Of a DNA stretch of 64,000 bases, positions 18,426-27,746 are shown piece by piece. The notes below the pieces were generated by a model. It made no database searches. It was not told the origin of the DNA and worked only from the letters and a program-made list of their open reading frames with translations. Position 1 is the first letter of the stretch; every line of letters begins with the position of its first letter. Source of the DNA: Leishmania donovani (lineage: Eukaryota > Euglenozoa > Kinetoplastea > Trypanosomatida > Trypanosomatidae); the NCBI RefSeq assembly GCF_000227135.1, contig NC_018262.1:1188223-1252222 (forward strand), written 5' to 3'. Made by a program: the position numbers and the translations under genes.

Positions 18426-21400
18426 TCAGGCCCAGAAATTGGAACTCCACGCGCTGGCCGCCAGAAAGGTGAGCTGCTGCAGAGAGGCAAATGCACGTCG
18501 ATTGACGCCGAGACCGCTGGCGAGGAAGCGCACAAGACTCCGCCTCTCCTCCTTCATGCGGCCGCACTTTGCGATAACGGCCTCGTACGTCTCCCAGGTG
18601 ATCTCATCCGTTGCCTTTCGCTGCGTGTACGCATGGAAACGGCCATGTAGGAGCAGCAGAAGCGGTTCCTCCATGTGAACCATCGCTGAGGCGAGAAACT
18701 GCCGCATGCTGACGAAAGTCAGCGGAGCAGAGCGAGAGGCCATATTGTAGTCCTTAAAGATGTTCTCTGGGTCAATCAGAAGCAGCGGAGAGGCGTTGCG
18801 GTAAAGGTAGTCGAAGACCGTGCGCACCTCGTCAGCGGAAACTGCAACGGTAGGGTCGGCGGAGGGCCAGCAGTAGCTCAGATGGTACAACATATACGAA
18901 ACGAAGTGCACCTGCGTCGGGGACACAAAGCCGCGAATCACGTCGAGGTAGGCAGCCAGGACGCTGTCCTTCTCGACCACAGCATCCAGGTAGCACAGAA
19001 TTTCGTACAGCGTTTTCGCCACCAGCTCCGGATAGCCGTACCGCGCCTCAAGCTCGTCGACTAGCGCCTCCTGAAAGTCACTGAGCACGTACATGTCCTT
19101 GAAGAATCGCCCCGCCATGTCCCAGCGCAGCTGCAAGTTCGCACACTGCTGCGCCGCTCGCGCGAGGCACTCGTCGTAGCGATACTCCATGCGGATGAAA
19201 AAGCGCTCCGAGGCGCACGCCATGAGATGATCGATGGTGGTCACTTCAATCATACGCGGCGTGAGGGAGCGGTAGGCCCCGAACAACTGCTTGTACAGCA
19301 GCCACTCCGGCGCACGGTCGGGCGAGAGCGGGTTCAGCCGCTGGAAAGCAACGGTCGAGGCCGTCGTCGAGCTTACTGCGCCGGCGCGGTACTGCAGCCC
19401 TGGGTTGTTCTCGACAAGACTCTTGCTGCCGAGCTCCTTGAAAAGGCGAAGGCTAGGGTTTCCACCGTAAACGCCAGAACCGCCCCCAGCTCCACCATTA
19501 GACTCGGAAGCCGACTGAGACGCCATTGAGCCCCTCGCAGCCGGCCCAGCCGCGGATACCGCGCGCGCGTTCTCAGCGTGGGCATACTTGACCTTCACAA
19601 AGTTGGTTGTGTCGGGTACTTGAATGGCCAGCGAGGGATCGACGTAGTTCATACGGCACAGCAGCTTCTGCTGCACCGGGTCCTCGCCGGTGAACACCTC
19701 AACGGTAGAAAGGAATCGCTCGCTGCTGAGCTCCTCCATCGGGTGCCGCAAAACACGCTGCATGGCCGCCTCGGCCGGCACCACCTCGGGTATCCTCCGC
19801 TGCACCACGACCACATCTGCCTGCTCCGAGTTGGGCCGCGGGATGGTGAAGACGACGGAGGTGGCGGAGGGTCCGAGAATGTTGGCGACCCATTGTGCAC
19901 GCTGAGCCCGACTAGTCCTCTTCAGTAACGGCCCCCGGTGGGCAGCAGGCATGTCTGGCAGTGCCGTCAGGGCAGCCCTGCTGCTCTGCTTCGGCAGCGT
20001 GGGCGGCCGTGACGAGGACAACGGGGAACCGTCAGAAGTCGCAGGCAGCAGTAGAAGGTCCGTTGCGGGCAGAGGCGGATGCGACTTTAGCGCTCCAGCC
20101 TTGTCACCGCCCACCAAGGTGTCTTGGTGTTCCGTCGCCGGCCGTGGCGACGCGCCGCCTTGCTCGTCCCTCGAATGCGCCCGTCCACGCAAGCAGGCGC
20201 CGTGCTTGTCGTGCATTATCTCCGGTGTTGCCGCGGTCTGCGTTTCCTGATGCAACGCCGATGGATCCGGGTGCACGGGGTTCGTCGCGCTACCGGGCGC
20301 TGTCTGCGCTTCCTTCGCCTGCGCCGAACTAGCGTTGCTCATCGCCTGGTACTGCTGCAGACGCGCCTGCAACGCGTGTCGTGCCTGAAAGTGCTCGTAG
20401 ACACGTTGGTCAAACAAAATGGCCACGAACCCATCCGTCTCATCCGGAGCCTCCTCGCCATCGCCAGTGTGGACAAGCTCCAGAGGGATTCGGTGCGCGT
20501 CTGCTTGATCCACGTTGTCGCCACCCGTCACCGAGCTCTTTTTGTTGCCGCCAGTGCGGTGCGCTGCGACCAGGCGCCGGTATGCTGTGTCGCAAAAGTG
20601 CATGTCCTCCAGGAGGACCACAACACTCTCGGCCATCCTGTTCCGCAGGTCCCGCCGCAACGCTTCTGGTGTGAGTACATATTCGTTGTCGTACGCGTCC
20701 AAGATCTCGTTCACTCGACTCTCTACCTGCCCGAGCAGCACCAGCAGCACCACCCGCTCATCACCCTCGTCAAACAAGCTCTGCGTCTGCGCGATTTTGC
20801 TCAGCTTCAGCTGTCGATACCCCTCCTTGAGTTGGTTTGAATTGCCACCCGCCATCTGTTTGCGCAGTCGGAAGAGCTGCAGCTGCACATCCTTGTTCTC
20901 GACGTGGAGGGTCTGAATTTCGCGCTGTAGCTGCCGCTGCATTGAGGCGGCCTCCTGCGCGTCCGACTCCAGCTTGTGGCGAGCCTGTCGGCACTCGTCG
21001 CTCACCTGGTCAAACTGTCGCCGGACTCGCTCGAGCTCGGCCTCATACCAGACGATTTGCTCATCTTTGTCCTCTATGCTGCGCTGCAGGAGCAGAAGGG
21101 ACTCGCCGGAGGTACTCTTCGCCACGGCAGTCGTCAAAAACGCCTTTGCGCGCCGCAGGGATTCCGCTTCTTCAAAGTAGGCCCGTGTCAGGTTGCCGTC
21201 CGCACACAAGGCAGAACCGCCCTTCGACTTGTTGGGCCTGTCGTTGTCCATGCTCTCCTCTCCATTGCGGCGCACCCCGGTGGCAGAGATGGCCGTCTCG
21301 TCGCTATAATCTACGGTGCCATCGTCGCTGTGGGCCACAAATATGGAGCGGCAGAGCTCGACGCGAAAGAGTCGCAGCAAGTCGCCAATAAAGGAGGTGT

Positions 21401-21857
21401 TCGGCTGCGCCTGCATAATGCAACTGACTCGATCGAACAGGTCCACCGTCCTCAGCGTGCGGTTGAGCGAGGGTGGATCATGCACCCCGCATGCCACAAG
21501 CTCGCGCAGTTCAGTCTCGCATCGCAGCAGCTCACTGTGCCATGACTCCCCACTAGGCGAGAGGGAGATCGTCGACGACGCTGATTTCCCGCAGGAAGGG
21601 GCGCAAGCTGTCGTCAAAAGCGCTTCCGCGGGCGATGGTGTCTCTCCTCGGTTCGAAAGAGCGTCCTCTCCGGCGGCCAAACTCGAGGCGTTCTCGAGCG
21701 GTGCAGCAACGCGTGTGGGAAGAGGTCGGAGGCATCCATCCAGCGAGAAGGCATTCTTCCTGTAGTGATTCGAGGACCGCTTTGTCCCAACAGAGTAGGT
21801 GCTGGCGGCCACTTGCCGCAGCGTCGGCAACGATCGCGTGCTGCGTTGCTGCGGCAT
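18426..21857 (-). CDS. Large coiled-coil protein, possibly flagellar/cytoskeletal (TSNAXIP1-like N region)
   Basis: This 1143-residue protein starts at ATG 21855-21857; the longer frame begins with GTG. The first ~110 residues are basic and disordered. A helical region around 'LNRTLRTVDLFDRVSCIM' and 'SFIGDLLRLFRVELCRSIF' resembles the translin-associated factor X-interacting N-terminal pattern. A clear coiled coil follows at roughly 250-360 ('DKDEQIVWYEAELERVRRQF' onward). The middle is low-complexity. The C-terminal ~300 residues are folded and helical ('IFKDYNMASRSAPLTFVSM') and could hold degenerate EF-hand-like pairs. Proteins with this layout are often axonemal, but that is an inference. 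Repeat beta begins just past the stop codon. Confidence 0.7.
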   Translation of the reverse strand: MPQQRSTRSLPTLRQVAASTYSVGTKRSSNHYRKNAFSLDGCLRPLPTRVAAPLENASSLAAGEDALSNRGETPSPAEALLTTACAPSCGKSASSTISLSPSGESWHSELLRCETELRELVACGVHDPPSLNRTLRTVDLFDRVSCIMQAQPNTSFIGDLLRLFRVELCRSIFVAHSDDGTVDYSDETAISATGVRRNGEESMDNDRPNKSKGGSALCADGNLTRAYFEEAESLRRAKAFLTTAVAKSTSGESLLLLQRSIEDKDEQIVWYEAELERVRRQFDQVSDECRQARHKLESDAQEAASMQRQLQREIQTLHVENKDVQLQLFRLRKQMAGGNSNQLKEGYRQLKLSKIAQTQSLFDEGDERVVLLVLLGQVESRVNEILDAYDNEYVLTPEALRRDLRNRMAESVVVLLEDMHFCDTAYRRLVAAHRTGGNKKSSVTGGDNVDQADAHRIPLELVHTGDGEEAPDETDGFVAILFDQRVYEHFQARHALQARLQQYQAMSNASSAQAKEAQTAPGSATNPVHPDPSALHQETQTAATPEIMHDKHGACLRGRAHSRDEQGGASPRPATEHQDTLVGGDKAGALKSHPPLPATDLLLLPATSDGSPLSSSRPPTLPKQSSRAALTALPDMPAAHRGPLLKRTSRAQRAQWVANILGPSATSVVFTIPRPNSEQADVVVVQRRIPEVVPAEAAMQRVLRHPMEELSSERFLSTVEVFTGEDPVQQKLLCRMNYVDPSLAIQVPDTTNFVKVKYAHAENARAVSAAGPAARGSMASQSASESNGGAGGGSGVYGGNPSLRLFKELGSKSLVENNPGLQYRAGAVSSTTASTVAFQRLNPLSPDRAPEWLLYKQLFGAYRSLTPRMIEVTTIDHLMACASERFFIRMEYRYDECLARAAQQCANLQLRWDMAGRFFKDMYVLSDFQEALVDELEARYGYPELVAKTLYEILCYLDAVVEKDSVLAAYLDVIRGFVSPTQVHFVSYMLYHLSYCWPSADPTVAVSADEVRTVFDYLYRNASPLLLIDPENIFKDYNMASRSAPLTFVSMRQFLASAMVHMEEPLLLLLHGRFHAYTQRKATDEITWETYEAVIAKCGRMKEERRSLVRFLASGLGVNRRAFASLQQLTFLAASAWSSNFWA

Positions 21858-22423
21858 GTTGACGACAGACAGATGCGTGGCCGTGGCTGTGTGTTTGTGT
21901 GTATGCAAACGCGGAAGAGTTGTGCAGAAGTGTCGCAGACTTAGCAGTGGCACCCGTGATGGTAAAGAGAGCACTAGAGGAAGACATGGAAGCAGTGTGT
22001 GCGGTCGTTCTGGAGATGCAGCTGGCGAGACGCTGCACCCGCCACTGGCACGGTGTGCTCGTGACGTTCCATTTCACTCGCGCCCGCCAGTGGCGTCTAA
22101 CGGAGAGAGGAGGGGCGACGCGAACAGGAGTTGGGCTTGGCTGGAAAGTCAGGGTCAGGGAGCGCAAATAAAGTGCGACACCGACATACGAGCCTCGCCG
22201 ACGCTATCCGCAAGCTCAGCTGCCACTGTCGCCGGCGCTGCAACTTTCAAAGTTGCTCCTCGCTCCTCCTTTCTCTTTCTTTTGGTGACGTTGTGGTTCA
22301 CGGACAAACTGTAAAAGCCGCACATGTTGCGCTGGCCTAATACAGCAGAGGAAACAAAACACAAAAAAAAAAAAACGGTGAAAAGACAGCACAAGCGCTG
22401 AAGCGCTGTAACATCCAACTTTA
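21858..22423. other. Intergenic region
   Basis: Spacer between the dolichol kinase and coiled-coil genes. A plus-strand A13 run at about 22363-22375 lies just downstream of the dolichol kinase stop codon's position on the transcript, followed by A/C-rich sequence. No gene is seen. Confidence 0.6.
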
Positions 22424-24280
22424 TCAAGAGTCCGAAACGGGGGAAGGGAAGCTCTTCCACGGCGATGTTAAGGCATTGGCCATCGATCTCGCCGTTGTGG
22501 GGTTTGGCTGTGTGATGGCAGGGTTTACCCACAAACCCTCCACCGGTAACAGCAGTGCGAACAGGTTGTTCACGGCTCCTAGCACGACCATAGGCAGCTG
22601 CAGGTTGTCGACGCCGTCCATGAAGCACTCGGTCAGAGTGCACACGGCAATCATGGTAAACGAATAGAACGCAGGGCCTGTGATGGGCACCTCAGCGATC
22701 GCGAGAATCACGCCCCAGAAAACCAAGCCACACACAAGTCCTCCCAGGGTGCCGGTAGTCGTCTTGTGCGTAATGGACGCGTTAGCGCGCTCTGTGAAGA
22801 GCCCGTTCTTTAGGTATCGTCCAAGCGTACGTCGGGAGCTCAGAAACAACGAGCTCCCGGTGATGGCCGCGCACGCGTCCACGATGCCAAGCGAAACAAC
22901 GCCTGGAATCATGTTGATGGAGAGCTCGATGATGGCTGGGACCGGCGGGCCATCGATGGACAATTGCCTGCAGCGCATCATCAGAGAGATGCCAAAGCCA
23001 AGGAGGAGGTAAATGTGGGTGCGCACGACGCCGTCGATGTGCTCGCGGTCGTCTATGTGGCGAGACATGAAGCGCGATATGCACTCAGAGCCGTACACAT
23101 TGTAGTATCGCGCCACCTCCACCAAGACGCATAAGCTGATAGCGGTGGATAACGCGAATGCCATGAATGGCGGATCAATCATCGTCGCCGGAGTGAAAGC
23201 GACGACGCCGATGAAGTGGAACAGCTTACGACGCACTGATGGCCGAAGCTGCATAGATAGCACGTCCACGAGGTACACTGCAAATGGCAGCAGCGTAAAC
23301 CAGCATACGAGTGTCCACATGCGGAAGCGGCTAGAGACAAAGTAGGCAAAGATCCAGCGAAGAACGTTTTCGCGAAACTGGTAACTAACGAGAAGGGCCA
23401 GCATGGCCCCGACCACCGCGTTCGACACCCAGAAGACGATGCTGATGCGCTTTCGGCTCACGCGACGGCGCGACGATTTGGAGTTTTTGTTTGTCGGGAT
23501 GAGACACCATCTCGAAAGAACGGAGACGAGTATGACAATGTAGATAGCGCACAGAATCACGCCGCGACTCGCAATGTGTGTGTACGACGTCCGGTACCCC
23601 GGCGCGTTCAGCGACAACACCGACTCACGACCACCGTCGAAGCTAAGGTTGTTGTTGACGCAAATGTCGCAGAAGTAAAAGCCAACAAGGGAGCCGATGA
23701 GGATGGCCTCGTTGTCGCCAATGACGGGCAACATCTTCAGAAAGAAAATATATCCTGACAAGACGTACGCGATGCCGCCGAGGGATATGACCCTATCCTG
23801 CACAATGAAAAAGACCACCGCCAAGCCGACGACGGCGTAGAGGACCGTCTCGGCGACTACGTTGCGGTCACGCGGCGACTTCCCCCGCCTCTCGGCCTTT
23901 GCAGCGACCAAAGACAGGTAGGAGAGCAGTGTCGAAGCATAAAACAGAATCGGCGAGTGCCCGAGATTCATCGCGTGATCGAGGCAGCGCTCGGACAAGA
24001 AAATGAGCGGCATCAGCAGCCGACTTTCGCCGTGCTCCGACGTGAGGGCCACAGTGCAGAGAACAAGAATGCTGCCCGCCTGCATTCGAAAATGCGCCTT
24101 CCACGAGACATGCGCCAGCAAAAACGCCCACATCAACAACAGTGTTGATGAGTAAGAGATTTCGGTTCGCCTCCGAGGACGCTCTGCGTTCGCGTCCGCC
24201 TCCGCTGCAGGACGCGAACTCAACGGAGAATTCTTCGCGTCCGCCGCGGGCGACTTGCGAAAATACATGGGATACTTCAT
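22424..24280 (-). CDS. Dolichol kinase (SEC59-like), multi-pass ER membrane protein
   Basis: This 618-residue protein starts at ATG 24278-24280. It has many hydrophobic segments, consistent with about 12-15 membrane spans. The family's C-terminal core is clear: 'SVRRKLFHFIGVVAFTPAT', then 'SINMIPGVVSLGIVDACAA' with 'ITGSSLF', then 'THKTTTGTLGGLVCGLVF', equivalent to the K-T-x-E-G-T block that binds CTP in this family (Glu replaced by Thr). Dolichol kinase phosphorylates dolichol with CTP on the ER membrane to make dolichyl phosphate for N-glycan, GPI and mannose donors. Its size is in the range of eukaryotic dolichol kinases. A phosphatidate cytidylyltransferase-like relative is a less likely alternative. 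Confidence 0.82.
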   Translation of the reverse strand: MKYPMYFRKSPAADAKNSPLSSRPAAEADANAERPRRRTEISYSSTLLLMWAFLLAHVSWKAHFRMQAGSILVLCTVALTSEHGESRLLMPLIFLSERCLDHAMNLGHSPILFYASTLLSYLSLVAAKAERRGKSPRDRNVVAETVLYAVVGLAVVFFIVQDRVISLGGIAYVLSGYIFFLKMLPVIGDNEAILIGSLVGFYFCDICVNNNLSFDGGRESVLSLNAPGYRTSYTHIASRGVILCAIYIVILVSVLSRWCLIPTNKNSKSSRRRVSRKRISIVFWVSNAVVGAMLALLVSYQFRENVLRWIFAYFVSSRFRMWTLVCWFTLLPFAVYLVDVLSMQLRPSVRRKLFHFIGVVAFTPATMIDPPFMAFALSTAISLCVLVEVARYYNVYGSECISRFMSRHIDDREHIDGVVRTHIYLLLGFGISLMMRCRQLSIDGPPVPAIIELSINMIPGVVSLGIVDACAAITGSSLFLSSRRTLGRYLKNGLFTERANASITHKTTTGTLGGLVCGLVFWGVILAIAEVPITGPAFYSFTMIAVCTLTECFMDGVDNLQLPMVVLGAVNNLFALLLPVEGLWVNPAITQPNPTTARSMANALTSPWKSFPSPVSDS

Positions 24281-27200
24281 TCGAATTGTACGTGCGACTG
24301 CTCGTCTGTACGGTGGCGTCGGTCAGCGAGTGCGTATGTGTGTAATGCGATCAAGGATGTGTGCGTACGGACGCAGACCACTAAAAAAAAAAATACTCGA
24401 CAAGTTTTAGGCAGAAGAGCGATAAAGGCAACGAGCACCGACACACAGGCAACGCAAGACGTCGGACGCCTGTCACGGGTGTGTGGCGGCGTTGCTTTCG
24501 GCTGCCCCCTAGGATGCCGTACACAACAGCTCTCGACTCAAGAAGCGCAAATGAGAACACTGAAAAAGTGAAACAAAAAGAGAAAAACGGAGCGGAAAAA
24601 GGCAAGAGAGATGAACACGCGCAGAGGCAATGAATTCAGAAAACAGGCCGGGACGGTGGGCGAGAGTGCTGGTGCCCAAACGGATTGCGCGCCTGGCGGA
24701 GTTCAACGCGCAGAGAGATACATGGGGGAGAAAGAGAGTAATGTGAAACGAGAAGCACAACGCATTCGACTGCATGGCTCCAAACTCGTCCTCGCATCTG
24801 GCGAGCTTCCTGTTTCCGTGGAGAAGTCCACCAATCTGGTATCCTCCTCCCCACTGGCACTCTCGATACTGCACAGCGCTGCCAAAGCGGCCCATGAGAG
24901 TTCTGTTGTTTTCAAGGCATCATCGGATAACACCACCCGCGAGTAGGTGGACCTACGTATCACCCTCCCCTCATTCCTTGTTCTTCACCTCAAGAGGGGA
25001 TCTCCCCCGTCGTGGTGGGTACGCAANNNNNNNNNNNNNNNNNNNNNNNNNNNNNNNNNNNNNNNNNNNNNNNNNNNNNNNNNNNNNNNNNNNNNNNNNN
25101 NNNNNNNNNNNNNNNNNNNNNNNNNCCTCAAGAGGGGATCTCCCCCGTCGTGGTGGGTACGCAAGAAGGCGGGTGGAGGGGGGGGCAGAGAAAGAGGGGT
25201 ACGGGAGAGGCGAAACATCTAGGATGACTCGATCCCTCGACATCGAGCATGAGCGGAAGAACACAACAGGGGATAAGGAGAGCATCAATGGCTGGTGAAG
25301 GATATCGCGTGGATGGCGGAGAGTACGTTGACTCCTTCCGCACCACCACATTGTTTTGCGTCCATCCTCCCCCCTCTTTCCTTCACATCAAAATAGATAT
25401 CGAAAAGCGAACATCAAAGGCGCGCTTGCACAAAGTCCACAGTGCGTCCTCGTGAGAAGGGTACCTCGGTCTCCGTTGGAAAGCTAGGGGTACGAGCAGA
25501 GAAGGGGAACGTGCGAGCACACACGCACACTCACGCACGCACGCAGGAACAGAGGAGCGCAGGGGAGAGTGCTTGATCGGTGGTAAAGACAACACGTAAG
25601 TGGAGGTAGAGAGCCCGCAAAGAGGCGTGCCAGTGCGGCATCGGTGGATCTCGAGCTGTGAAAAAGATGCAGCAGGCCTGAATGTCATTGGGTAACAAAG
25701 GGAATGAGAAGGTGTGAGAGAGGAAGAGTGGGGGTGAGTGGCGCTGCGTGGTCGCCATCGCTGCGGCTCACTGACAGTACGATCCCACGCGAGCCTCCGT
25801 CCACCTCTGCCCAAGCTGGATGCACGTCACTTGTGGTGCCCCTTCTCCTTTCTTCTGTCGTTGTTTCCACCGTAGTCTTACACCGTCTATGCTGCTGCGC
25901 GCCATCGCGAAAACCGTGGATTGAGAAGAGAGGCAATTTCAAGACGAAGGGCGGTAGAAATCAAGGCACCCGATAGGACCATGAAGAAAAACGAAGAAGA
26001 CACCGAACGATGCGGTCGCTGCAAGCGGCAGGAGGGCACCAGGGAAGAGAGGGATAGAGCAGATGTGGCAGGCAGCGTGCTGCACCTGTGACGAAGCACA
26101 AACCAGAACAAAGCAACGACAAAGCAAGGGAGGGGACGATGGCGCCTGCGCAGGTGAGGTGGTGTGTGAGAAGACAACGACACACACTGCTCAGGCAAAG
26201 ATGTCGACAAGGACGAACAATGCGTCCGTAGCAAGAACCGATGGACGACGCCAATAGCGAAAGCGAGATGTGCGTAGCGACAGAGGAAAGGGGGCGCGAG
26301 GAAGGCGAGGTCAAGATAAAAGAGGAATAAAACGAGCCCAAAACGATGGAGGTAGATAATCCCACGGACACTCCCACCCACTCCTGCATAGACACCGGCA
26401 CACCGAACCCAGACAGCCACACAAACCAATCGCACGATTGGGGCAGCTCGACGATGCGACGACAGAAGTGTGTGACACATTCCAGGGCCAAAAAGGAGCA
26501 ACGCGGCAAACAACGTTGCGCCTCTTCTCTTTCCATCTTACCTTACTGGCTTCGCACATGGTGAGCACGACAAGATGACCTTTGCACCCGAAACCCTGCG
26601 CAAAAGATAAAAACGCAGAAGGGCCTGCGCGCAAACCATACGTCACCGACGTGACGTGAGAAGCCAAGAAGACGAGGAAAGTGGACGGATGGAAGAGGCA
26701 GACAGACAGACAGGCAGTGTGTGCCTGTGCGGTTGCCCTCACTGGTGTGGAGACTGCACTCGAAACAGAGAGGAGAGGCGCTTCGATCCAGGGAAAAGAA
26801 GAGCTCTGGCTCTCAAGGCAGAGAGTCACCTGCTGAGCGCAATTGGAGGTGCAACCGCCTCTGCAAACGTTAGTGCGTGCGCTTTTCTGTACATACAGCC
26901 ACTGCAAAAACGGCGCATGTGCTGCGAAGACATCGAGAGGGAGAAGGAGGAGCCGGAGAGCAGCGGTGCCTAGATGTGTGCGCAAGAAGGCACCTCAACT
27001 GGAGTGAGCATTGAGACAGAGAGACACGTGTGAGCCGACAGCGAGAGAGGGAGGGGAGAAACAAATGTGCCAGAACGGGACGAGAAGGTAGGGAGCTGTA
27101 TTCACACGCCGACGAGCACCCCCGCGCGCATGCATTTACAGACGACGGCGTCTGCAGGCATCACCTAGAAGTCTAAGCAGAAGGAGCCGATGGAAGGTCA

Positions 27201-27746
27201 GGCCGGCTGTGTGCAGAGGCACATACAAGCAACGAGAGCGATGGCTTGTCGATGTACAGTGCCGGAGACGACGAAGAGATCGACGTGGCGGGTAGAGGCG
27301 TCTATATACCGTCGGTTAGCCTCCCATGGACAGCCACACGTGGGTCGACGTCTTTTGTCATCTCAGTTCTCATTTCCGCTTCGAAGGACGTCGGCTCGCC
27401 AGGCATGGGCGTGCTCGGAGGGAGGGAGGGAGAGACAAAGAGCTGGGAAGAGGGGGAGAGGGGAAGGAGTCTCCTCTCCATACCGACGCAACAACAGCCA
27501 CCGACACCGGCGCAAAACAAGAAGAGGACACCGTCTTAAACGTTGACGTCATTGGCCTTTGCTTAATTTAACACGCCGAGAAAGGAGAGGGGACGGCGGA
27601 GAGAGGTACAGCGCGAGGAGTACGAAGCGAGGCCATGCGGCAGAGGAACACGGGGAGGAGTGCGGTCCAGCGTGTGACGAGGTGGCGGTGCCTCCCTTCT
27701 TCTTCTGCAACGACCGCCGTCCAGGCGTCTGAGTGTCAAGGAACGT
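24281..27746. other. 3.5-kb gene-free stretch
   Basis: No convincing gene on either strand. The region is the 3' flank of the TYW4-like gene and carries long purine-rich plus-strand tracts (pyrimidine-rich on the transcript strand), for example around 26050-26320, 26690-26960 and 27410-27480. Open frames are Ser/Cys/Leu-rich on the minus strand, the signature of translated pyrimidine tracts. A 99-N gap lies inside. Confidence 0.55.
24988..25164. repeat. 39-bp direct repeat flanking an assembly gap
   Basis: The 39 bases at 24988-25026 are identical to 25126-25164, and the 99 bases between them are all N (25027-25125). Either the two contig ends overlap and were not merged, or the gap hides a short tandem repeat. 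Confidence 0.85.

Noticed and set aside
17087..18567. Long minus- and plus-strand frames spanning the 17.4-18.0-kb gap
   Set aside because: Most codons are N; the frames exist only because undetermined bases contain no stops.
21858..21974. 39-residue N-terminal extension of the coiled-coil protein
   Set aside because: It would start at GTG; trypanosomatids start at ATG, and a suitable ATG is at 21855-21857.
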